This document shows, piece after piece, positions 47,089 to 53,634 of a stretch of DNA of 64,000 nt. How positions within the stretch are numbered: position 1 is the stretch's first letter; each line of letters opens with the position of its first letter. This DNA is from Rhodoblastus sp963727035 (GTDB taxonomy: Bacteria > Pseudomonadota > Alphaproteobacteria > Rhizobiales > Beijerinckiaceae): NCBI GenBank assembly GCA_963727035.1, contig CAVSEY010000004.1, forward strand, positions 1 through 64,000, given 5' to 3'. The notes beneath the pieces were generated by a model that saw nothing but the letters and a program-made list of their open reading frames with translations, did no database searches and was not told the DNA's origin. The translations under genes and the position numbers were made by a program.

Positions 47089-47879
47089 GCGAGGCCGGCG
47101 CACTCTATAGCGGCATGGTCACGCATTTCCGCCGCCGTCCGCGCGAGCATCGGCACGCCTATCGCATTTTCTCCGTCCTGCTCGATCTCGACAGGCTGGA
47201 AGAAAGCGCGCGGGGCCTGCGGCTTTTTTCCATCGACCGGTTCAACCTCTTTTCCTTCCACGCCCGCGACCGTGGCGACGGCTCGGCGCGACCGTTGCGC
47301 CGGCAGGTCGACGAGGCGCTCACCCGCGCCGGCGTCGATCTTGCCGGCGGGCGCGTGCTGCTGCTGACCATGCCGCGTCTGCTCGGCTGGGCCTTCAATC
47401 CGCTCAGCGTCTTTTATTGTTTCGCCGCCGATGGCGCGCTGGCCGCGATGATCTGGGAAGTGGACAATACGTTCGGCCAGCGCCACGCCTATCTGATCCC
47501 GGTCGCGCGCGACGCCGGCGCCGAGCCGAGCCAGTCCTGCGCCAAGAGCTTTTATGTCTCGCCCTTCCTGGATATGGCGCTGAATTACCGCTTCCGTTTC
47601 AATCGTCCCGACGACCTGCTGCGCCTGACCATCGATGTCTCGGACGACCAAGGGCTTGTGCTGACGGCCCGCTATGACGCCCGCCGCGCGCCGCTCACCG
47701 ACGCGGCGCTGCTGCGGCTGTTTTTCGCCACCCCGGCTCTGCCCGCGCGCGTGCTCGGCGGCATCCATTGGGAGGCGCTGAAACTTTGGCGAAAGGGAAT
47801 CGGTCTGCGCCGTCGCCCGCCGCCGCCGGAAAGGCCCATCACCATCGTTCCCGCCCCGGACATGAGTAAAGCCAGATGA
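47085..47879 (+). CDS. DUF1365 family protein
   Basis: 264 residues, no signal peptide. The family pattern is present: YSGMVTHFRRRPREHRHAYR, VLLLTMPRLLGWAFNPLSVF, VDNTFGQRHAYLIP, KSFYVSPFLDMALNYRFRF and IHWEALKLWRKG. Its biochemical role is unknown, but it almost always lies between the flavoprotein and the cyclopropane-type methyltransferase, as here, with ATGA overlaps on both sides. A role in presenting or modifying the acyl chain is inference. Confidence 0.88.
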   Translation: MSEAGALYSGMVTHFRRRPREHRHAYRIFSVLLDLDRLEESARGLRLFSIDRFNLFSFHARDRGDGSARPLRRQVDEALTRAGVDLAGGRVLLLTMPRLLGWAFNPLSVFYCFAADGALAAMIWEVDNTFGQRHAYLIPVARDAGAEPSQSCAKSFYVSPFLDMALNYRFRFNRPDDLLRLTIDVSDDQGLVLTARYDARRAPLTDAALLRLFFATPALPARVLGGIHWEALKLWRKGIGLRRRPPPPERPITIVPAPDMSKAR

Positions 47880-49087
47880 AATCGTCGACCCTCGCTTTGA
47901 CCAGACGGAACAAGGCGAAACTGTTCCTGCATCCGCTAGCCCTGGCGCTTCGGCCCTGGCTGCGCCGGATCGCCCATGGCGCCTTGAGCCTGCGCCTGCC
48001 GTCCGGCGATGTTCTGGAGGCGCGCGGCGGGCCGGGGCCGGAGGCGAGTGTCGTCCTGCACGACTGGCGCGCCCTGCGCCGGCTGCTGCTGCAGGGCGGC
48101 ATCGGCTTCGCCGAAGGTTTTGTGGCCGGCGAATGGACGACGCCCGATCTTGTCGCGCTGCTTCGCTTCGGCGCCCTCAACGCGCCGGCGCTCGAAGGGC
48201 TTTCCGGCCATGCGGCGCATCGTCTGGTCAACCGCCTGCGTCATTGGCGGCGCGGCAATACGCGGCGCGGCAGCCGCCGCAACATCGTCAGCCACTACGA
48301 TCTTGGCAACGATTTCTTCGCCCTCTGGCTCGACCCGACCTTGCTCTACTCGTCGGCGCTGTTCGAGAACAGCGCCGCGACGCTCGAACAGGCCCAGCAG
48401 CACCGGCTGGCGCGCATCGTCGCGCTGCTGGACTTGCGCGGCGGCGAAAGCATTCTCGAAATCGGCTGCGGCTGGGGCGCGCTCGCCCTGCGGCTCGCGC
48501 AGGCGGGCGCCAGCGCCGTCACCGGCCTGACCCTGTCGCCCGCCCAGCTCGATTTCGCCCAAAAACGCTGCGCCGGAGCGCCGGTCGATCTGCGGCTTCA
48601 GGACTATCGCGATCTGGCCGGAAGCTTCGACCGCGTCGTCTCGATCGAGATGATCGAGGCGGTGGGCGAGACCTATTGGCCGACCTATTTCGGCAAGATC
48701 GCGCAGGTCCTGCGCCCCGGCGGGACCGCCCTGATTCAGGCCATCACCATCGACGAGCCGCGCTTCGAGGCCTATCGCGCCCAGCCCGAATTCATCCAGC
48801 GCCACATTTTTCCCGGCGGCTTCCTGCCGACGAAAACCGCGATCGCCGAACAGGCCGCCCGCGCCGGGTTGAAACTCATCGGCGTCGAAACTTTCGGCCT
48901 CTCCTACGCCCGCACCCTGGCCGAATGGCGCGCGCGTTTCGAGGCGCGCTGGCCGGAGATCGCCGCGCTCGGCTTCGACGCCAAATTCCGCCGTCTGTGG
49001 ACCTATTACCTGTGCTATTGCGAGGCCGGGTTCCTCGCGGGCGTCACCGATGTCGGCTTCTACTTGCTGCAAAAACCGGGAACCTGA
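47876..49087 (+). CDS. Cyclopropane-fatty-acyl-phospholipid synthase-like methyltransferase
   Basis: 403 residues. S-adenosylmethionine-dependent enzyme acting on double bonds of membrane phospholipid acyl chains. The N-terminal lipid-binding part has GGIGFAEGFVAGEWTTPDLV. The SAM domain begins near residue 145 with HYDLGNDFFALWLDPTLLYS and EIGCGWGALALRLAQ, and continues with VSIEMIEAVGETYW and RHIFPGGFLPT. It could make cyclopropane rings or methylated chains (the UfaM-type step toward furan fatty acids). Its setting with flavoprotein, DUF1365 and ChrR/RpoE points to protection against singlet oxygen. Confidence 0.9.
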   Translation: MKSSTLALTRRNKAKLFLHPLALALRPWLRRIAHGALSLRLPSGDVLEARGGPGPEASVVLHDWRALRRLLLQGGIGFAEGFVAGEWTTPDLVALLRFGALNAPALEGLSGHAAHRLVNRLRHWRRGNTRRGSRRNIVSHYDLGNDFFALWLDPTLLYSSALFENSAATLEQAQQHRLARIVALLDLRGGESILEIGCGWGALALRLAQAGASAVTGLTLSPAQLDFAQKRCAGAPVDLRLQDYRDLAGSFDRVVSIEMIEAVGETYWPTYFGKIAQVLRPGGTALIQAITIDEPRFEAYRAQPEFIQRHIFPGGFLPTKTAIAEQAARAGLKLIGVETFGLSYARTLAEWRARFEARWPEIAALGFDAKFRRLWTYYLCYCEAGFLAGVTDVGFYLLQKPGT

Positions 49088-49089
49088 TC

Positions 49090-49485
49090 ATGAAAACGCT
49101 CGCGGTCCTCGCCGCAACCCTGATCGTCTTCGTCGGCGTCGATTTTCTCTGGCTCAGCCGCATGGCCGGGGCCTTCTACCGGCCCGCGATGGGCGGACTG
49201 GCGCTGGACGGAGTCCGTCCCCTCCCGGCCGTCGTCTTCTACCTGCTCTACGCCGTCGGCGTGGCTTTTTTCGCCGTCCAGCCCGGCCTCGCCGCGCAAA
49301 GCTGGCAAAGCGCGGCGCTTCACGGCCTGGCCTTCGGCCTCGTCGCCTACGGGGTCTATGACCTCACCAATCAGGCGACGCTGAAACATTGGCCGCTGGC
49401 GCTGACGCTCGTCGACATGGCCTGGGGCTCGTTCCTGACCGGCCTTGCGGCTTCGGCCGGCTACGGCGCCGGCCGGCTGTTCTGA
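49090..49485 (+). CDS. DUF2177 family membrane protein
   Basis: 131 residues with four membrane helices. The family pattern is visible: LAATLIVFVGVDFLWLSRMA, FYRPAMGG, AVVFYLLYAVGVAFFAV, ALHGLAFGLVAYGVYDLTNQ, ATLKHWPLALTLVDMAWGSF. The function is not known. It begins two bases after the methyltransferase stop and is the last gene of the operon. It converges directly with chrR (stop to stop without a gap). DUF2177 genes are regular members of this lipid-stress cluster. Confidence 0.88.
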   Translation: MKTLAVLAATLIVFVGVDFLWLSRMAGAFYRPAMGGLALDGVRPLPAVVFYLLYAVGVAFFAVQPGLAAQSWQSAALHGLAFGLVAYGVYDLTNQATLKHWPLALTLVDMAWGSFLTGLAASAGYGAGRLF

Positions 49486-50139
49486 TCAAATGCCCATCAA
49501 CGGCTGGAACAGCCGCCCAAGCAGCGAGCGAATGCGCAGCGGCTTTTCGACCGCGGCGAGGCAGAGGCAATCCTCGTCGCCGGTCACGCGCGGTTCGTGA
49601 TCGTCGATCAACTCGTCGGCCTCGATCAGGTCGCCCGGCTCATATTGCGCGCGGCCGTCGGTAAAGCCGCCCGCCAGAACCTGCGTCAACTCCAGCCCGC
49701 CATGGCCATGGGCGGGGGCGGCGAAGCCGGCGGCGATTTTCAGCAGAATGACGCGATCCTTTTCCGCGCCGGGAACCTCCACCCGCGCCCAACGCAATTT
49801 CGGATGGACGAAGCGCCACGGGCCGATCCTGCAGCCGGCCATGGCGGCCGGCAGCGCGAAGCCGTCGGCGGTGCGCACGAGCGCGGGACGCGTCTCCTGC
49901 GGCGCCGCGCCGGAATCGATGCGCGCGAAAATCTTCTCCAGCAAGGCCGGAGAAATTGCGGCCGGCGGCAGTTCGTCGAGCAGGGCGCCGCCGACCGCCT
50001 CGAAACGCCGCAGCGCGGCGCGGCAGGACGGGCAGCCGCCGAGATGGACGCGCATCACCAGCCCAAGACCGGGCCGCAGCCCGCCGCAGGCGTAGCGTTG
50101 CAGAGTCTCGTCGCCGGGATGTTTGAGGGCGTCGGTCAT
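49486..50139 (-). CDS. chrR: ChrR-type anti-sigma factor with cupin domain
   Basis: 217 residues in two domains. The N-terminal zinc anti-sigma domain (1-85) has HLGGCPSCR, the HxxxCxxC ligand set that holds the sigma factor. The C-terminal cupin (about 110-200) has APAHGHGGLELTQVLAGGF and a later DDHEP, which provide the His/His/Glu/His metal site used by ChrR. In Rhodobacter sphaeroides ChrR releases RpoE on singlet-oxygen stress. The start overlaps the sigma-factor stop (ATGA), showing coupling and matched dosage. Family assignment is firm; the signal is inferred from homologues. Confidence 0.92.
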   Translation of the reverse strand: MTDALKHPGDETLQRYACGGLRPGLGLVMRVHLGGCPSCRAALRRFEAVGGALLDELPPAAISPALLEKIFARIDSGAAPQETRPALVRTADGFALPAAMAGCRIGPWRFVHPKLRWARVEVPGAEKDRVILLKIAAGFAAPAHGHGGLELTQVLAGGFTDGRAQYEPGDLIEADELIDDHEPRVTGDEDCLCLAAVEKPLRIRSLLGRLFQPLMGI

Positions 50140-50669
50140 CGCGCGTCCTCCAGCAGGGCGCGCAATTTGGCGAGCGCGAGCCGCAGGCGCGATTTCACCG
50201 TGCCGAGCGGCAGGCCCAGCTCCTGGGCGATGGCGGTTTGCGACTTGTCGGCGAAATAAGCTTCTATCAGCACTTGTTTCTGCTCTTGCGGCAATTGCTC
50301 CAGCGCCCTGCGCACCTGCGCCTCGCTTTCGGCGGCGAGCAGGCGGCTTTCGCCGCCGGGCGCGTCGTCCGTTTCATCCCAATCATTGAGCGGCAGCATT
50401 GCGCGATTGGCCTTGCGGCGGGAATGATCGACGCGGAGGTTGCGGGCGATGGTGAAAATCCAGGTCGAGACGCCGCCGTGCGCGCGATCGTAGAGCGAGG
50501 CCTTGCGCCAGACGGCGACCATGCAATCCTGGACGATATCCTCGATCTGCGCCTGCGCCATGCCGGCGCGCGCCATCCAGGCGGCGAGTTTCGGGGCGAA
50601 ATGGCGATGCAGACGGGCGAAGGCGTCGCGGTCCTGGTTGCGGGCCACGGCGTCCAGCCACCCGGCCAA
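50136..50669 (-). CDS. rpoE: ECF sigma factor RpoE (singlet-oxygen type); start uncertain
   Basis: 177 residues as shown, from a TTG. Region 2 contains AFARLHRHFAPKLAAWM, QIEDIVQDCMVAVWRKA and STWIFTIARNLRVDHSRR. Region 4 contains RALEQLPQEQKQVLIEAYF and TAIAQELGLPLGTVKSRLR. It directs RNA polymerase to the lipid and oxidative-stress operon and is held by ChrR. There is no good ribosome site before the TTG. Three near-copies of a 12-base unit (AEDL/AEDL/AENL) lie just upstream; the third lacks one base. Restoring that base opens the frame back to an ATG at 50845, which would add about 60 residues. Either the short form is right or a deletion has broken the start. Confidence 0.88.
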   Translation of the reverse strand: MAGWLDAVARNQDRDAFARLHRHFAPKLAAWMARAGMAQAQIEDIVQDCMVAVWRKASLYDRAHGGVSTWIFTIARNLRVDHSRRKANRAMLPLNDWDETDDAPGGESRLLAAESEAQVRRALEQLPQEQKQVLIEAYFADKSQTAIAQELGLPLGTVKSRLRLALAKLRALLEDAR

Positions 50670-50843
50670 GTTTTCGGCAAGTCTTCAGCCAAGTCTTCGG
50701 CCCGAGCTTTGCCGGCTGTCGAATCCTCGCTTTGCGCCCGCACCCGCGCCCTGCCTTTCGCTTTCGGCGCCACAGCGCGCCGACCAAGGCTTAAACTCAA
50801 AACCCCGGCGAGGTCCAGCGCAGGATTGATCAGAGCGACGGTC

Positions 50844-51018
50844 ATTTGCCGCGCGCCAGGGAAAAGAAGCGCGCCTGCGCGGCGACGTCGTCGCCGAGGC
50901 AAGCGAACAGCGTTTCCACCGCCGCCTCGGCCTCCGCGCGCGCAACGGCGCGGCCGCCCTGCGTCGTCGCGATGGCCTTCAACGAGCGGATATCGATGTC
51001 TTGCGCCAGTGCGTCCAT
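50844..51018 (-). CDS. Small ORF upstream of rpoE
   Basis: 58 residues from ATG 51018, containing LAQDIDIRSLKAIATTQ, AVARAEAEAAVETLFACLG and ARFFSLARGK. No family is recognised. GGGGAAG lies eight bases before the start. Its stop overlaps an ATG (50845) that is in the extended frame of rpoE, the same ATGA coupling seen through the rest of the cluster. It could be a third member of the sigma/anti-sigma operon or a chance reading frame. Confidence 0.45.
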
Positions 51019-51049
51019 GACGGCTTCCCCAAAAACCGGAGTTCATGGG

Positions 51050-51079
51050 TCAATACGCAGCAAGGCGATGAACGGTTCA
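51050..51079 (-). promoter_or_regulatory. Candidate promoter of the rpoE-chrR operon
   Basis: On the minus strand TGAACC-N18-TATTGA, 32 bases before the small ORF start. Spacing and distance equal those of the TGATCC-N18-TAGAAA site upstream of the flavoprotein operon. The -35 box differs by one base. If both are used, RpoE would control its own gene. Confidence 0.4.
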
Positions 51080-51179
51080 CCGCAAGCGCCGCCGCGGCCG
51101 GACGCAAAGCAGGAAACGCCGGCCGGCGTTGACGCCGGCGAAAACGGCGAGATCGCGCGCATGTTGCAGTTATATTTTA

Positions 51180-51231
51180 CCAAATCCCCTTTTCGGCCCC
51201 ATTTTTGGCCGGCGCGCGTATTGCGGGCAAA
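51180..51231. repeat. Dispersed 52-base repeat, copy B
   Basis: CCAAATCCCCTTTTCGGCCC, CATTTTTGGCC, GGCGCGCGT and GCGGGCAAA: the same sequence as 41414-41466 with a few changes. It lies upstream of the rpoE operon and before the DUF1566 gene. Confidence 0.6.
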
Positions 51232-51433
51232 TCGATAAAATCACGCTGAATCGGGATTTGGCCACGTCGCGCCGCAACTCCGTGTTTGCCCGTTGATGGC
51301 CTTGTCTTCGCCTTCTGGCGCGCCTATCGTTGAAGCCAAGTGCGGATGATCGATATCGGAAAGTCGACTTCGCCCGGCCCGCGCGCGTTGCCCGGACACT
51401 CCCGGAAACAGGGCGACATCGGGGCCGCAACGG

Positions 51434-52462
51434 ATGATGGCGCAAAATCCGCAGGACTGCCTTCAGACCGGCCAGACCGCTTGCCACGATGAATGCGGGC
51501 GAGAAATGGCCTGCGCCGGAAGCGGCCAGGATGCGGCGTTTCGGGCCGGCGTGGAATGGCCCGAACCGCGCTTTGAAGCCGGGGCTGACGTCATATTGGA
51601 TCGGCTCACCGGCCTCGTCTGGGCGCGGGACGCCAATCTGGCGGGCTGGCCCATGTTCTGGCGCGAGGCGCTGGAATTCGTCGCGGGCATGAATCGCGAT
51701 CGCGCCCTCGGATTTTCGGATTGGCGGCTGCCCAACCGGCGCGAACTGCGCAGCCTCGTCAGCCATCAGACGAGGAAGCCGGCCTTGCCGCTCGGACATC
51801 CCTTCATCAATGTCGTCGAAAGCTGGTATTGGACGTCGACCAGCGCCGCCCTCCGTCCCGCCCACGCCTGGTATGTTCACATGGCCGGGGCGAGGATGTT
51901 TTATGGCGCCAAGGACCAGTCCTATCTGGTCTGGCCGGTGCGGGGCGCGGGCAACGGCCTGCTGCCTGCTACGGGACAAAGCTCCTGTTTCGATGGTCTG
52001 GGGCGCCAGATCGCCTGCGCGGGCGCCGGTCAGGACGGCGAAACCAGAACCGGCCGCATCTGGCCCGACAAGCGCTTCACTGTCGCGGAAGATGTCGTCA
52101 TCGACCATTTGACCGGACTTGGCTGGAGACGCGGCGCGAGCCTGACCGCCGCGCCCGTGAGCTGGAGCGAAGCCCTCGCCGCCGTGACGGAGCTGAATGG
52201 CGGCGCCGATGACGCCGGGCTTTGGCGATTGCCCAATATCAACGAGCTTGAGTCGCTGGTGGATTGCGAGTACGCCGCTCCCGCTTTGCCTGGCGGGCAT
52301 CCTTTTCAAGATGTGCGGGATTCTTACTGGTCCTCCACCACCAGCGCCTTCGAGCCCGACTGGGCCTGGGCCTTATATCTGGAAAAAGGCGCGGTCGGCG
52401 TCGGCGGGAAAGGCGGGCGTCACTTTTTCGTCTGGCCGGTTTCAACCCGGCGACGCCCGTGA
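51434..52462 (+). CDS. Protein with two tandem DUF1566 domains
   Basis: 342 residues formed by an internal duplication. Each half has the DUF1566 (Lcl C-terminal) order: DRLTGLVWARDANLAGWPM / DHLTGLGWRRGASLTAAPV, SWSEALAAVTELN, WRLPNRRELRSLV / WRLPNINELESLV, HPFINVVESWYWTSTS / HPFQDVRDSYWSSTT, and a closing VWPVR / VWPVS. Such domains occur in secreted or surface proteins, often with C-type-lectin-like folds. No signal peptide is visible here; the N-terminus carries closely spaced Cys. The start at 51434 or 51437 lacks a clear ribosome site. Function unknown. Confidence 0.8.
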   Translation: MMAQNPQDCLQTGQTACHDECGREMACAGSGQDAAFRAGVEWPEPRFEAGADVILDRLTGLVWARDANLAGWPMFWREALEFVAGMNRDRALGFSDWRLPNRRELRSLVSHQTRKPALPLGHPFINVVESWYWTSTSAALRPAHAWYVHMAGARMFYGAKDQSYLVWPVRGAGNGLLPATGQSSCFDGLGRQIACAGAGQDGETRTGRIWPDKRFTVAEDVVIDHLTGLGWRRGASLTAAPVSWSEALAAVTELNGGADDAGLWRLPNINELESLVDCEYAAPALPGGHPFQDVRDSYWSSTTSAFEPDWAWALYLEKGAVGVGGKGGRHFFVWPVSTRRRP

Positions 52463-52492
52463 CTTTTGTCGCTTTTGGGGCCCACCTGGGTC

Positions 52493-52585
52493 CTATGCCC
52501 AGCGCAAAATAAACGCGCCGGCGGCAAGTCCGATGATCAGCGCCACAATGATCCAGTGCCTGGCCGTCCAATTGTGCATGATCAT
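52493..52585 (-). CDS. 30-residue membrane micro-ORF
   Basis: MIMHNWTARHW, then IIVALIIGLAAGAFILRW: one predicted membrane helix. AAGGATCAACC before the ATG gives a fair ribosome site. It lies between the DUF1566 gene and ppk2, on the ppk2 strand but beyond its stop. No family is known to me. It could be a small membrane-stress protein or chance. Confidence 0.4.
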   Translation of the reverse strand: MIMHNWTARHWIIVALIIGLAAGAFILRWA

Positions 52586-52734
52586 GGTTGATCCTTCGCG
52601 CCAGAGAATATGGCCGCCATCAATTCGGGCGCATTGCCGGCGTCACCACCATCCATGCGCGAAAGACCAACAATTTCCAAATCGGCGCCTGCGCGCGTCG
52701 ATCGACGGGCGAATGGCGGCGCGCTGGAGCATGA

Positions 52735-53604
52735 TCATTGTTCCAGCTTCTTGCGGATTGCCAGCAATTCCTTCCGACGCGCCTCGCTGGTTTCCGGATA
52801 GGACATCTTGAGCTCGTCGAAGGCGTCCAGGACAATATGCGACACGATCAGTCGCGCATTCTCCTTGTCGTCGGCGGGCACGACATACCACGGGGAATCG
52901 GTCGTGCTCGTCGCGCTCAGGCATTCGCCGTAGGCCTCCATATAATGCTTCCAGAATTTTCGCTCTTCGATATCGGCCGTGCTGAACTTCCAGTTCTTTT
53001 CCGGTTCGTCGATGCGGGCCAGGAAGCGCTTTCGCTGTTCATCCTTCGAAAGATGAAGGAAGAATTTGATGATGCGGGTCCCATTGGCGTGGAGATGCCT
53101 TTCGAGATTCGAGATCGAACGGTAGCGATCGCGCCAAAGCGCCTTGTCGTGGCGCGGCGCGTCGGAAAGCCCTTCACCGAGGAGAATCTCGCGATGCACG
53201 CGAACGATCAGCACCTCCTCGTAATAGGATCGGTTGAAGATGCCGATCCGTCCGCGCCCCGGCAGATCACGCGTCGTGCGCCACAGGAAGTCATGCTGCA
53301 ATTCTTCGGCGCTGGGATGCTTGAAGCTGAACACCTGGCAGCCTTGCGGATTGACGCCGGACATGACGTGACTGATCGCGCCGTCCTTTCCCGCCGCGTC
53401 CATGGCCTGAAACACCAGCAGGATGGCATGGCGATCGTCGGCATAGAGCAGCTGCTGCTGCGCGCTAAGGCGCGTGACGTGGTCCGCCAGCAGTTCCTTG
53501 TAATGTTCCTTCGACTTGTAGACGGGATCGACCAGCGTCGGCCATTTCTTGAGGTTGACGTCGTCACCCTCCCGTACGCGAAAGTCCTTTGAATTGATCT
53601 TCAT
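52735..53604 (-). CDS. Polyphosphate kinase 2 family protein
   Basis: 289 residues, one PPK2 domain. Walker A is VFQAMDAAGKDGAISHVMSG, followed by the lid/Arg motif RIGIFNRSYYEEVLIVRVH and Walker B region GTRIIKFFLHLSKDEQRKRF. PPK2 enzymes use polyphosphate to phosphorylate nucleotides. The DAAGKDG form and length suggest class III (AMP/ADP phosphorylation), but the class is not proven. ATG 53604 is preferred to 53610 because GGGGA is better spaced. It follows the H+-ATPase gene by 30 bases on the same strand, so the two are probably one operon. Confidence 0.9.
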   Translation of the reverse strand: MKINSKDFRVREGDDVNLKKWPTLVDPVYKSKEHYKELLADHVTRLSAQQQLLYADDRHAILLVFQAMDAAGKDGAISHVMSGVNPQGCQVFSFKHPSAEELQHDFLWRTTRDLPGRGRIGIFNRSYYEEVLIVRVHREILLGEGLSDAPRHDKALWRDRYRSISNLERHLHANGTRIIKFFLHLSKDEQRKRFLARIDEPEKNWKFSTADIEERKFWKHYMEAYGECLSATSTTDSPWYVVPADDKENARLIVSHIVLDAFDELKMSYPETSEARRKELLAIRKKLEQ

Positions 53605-53634
53605 CGTCATTCCCCTTTGCTGGCGAGCCGCCGC

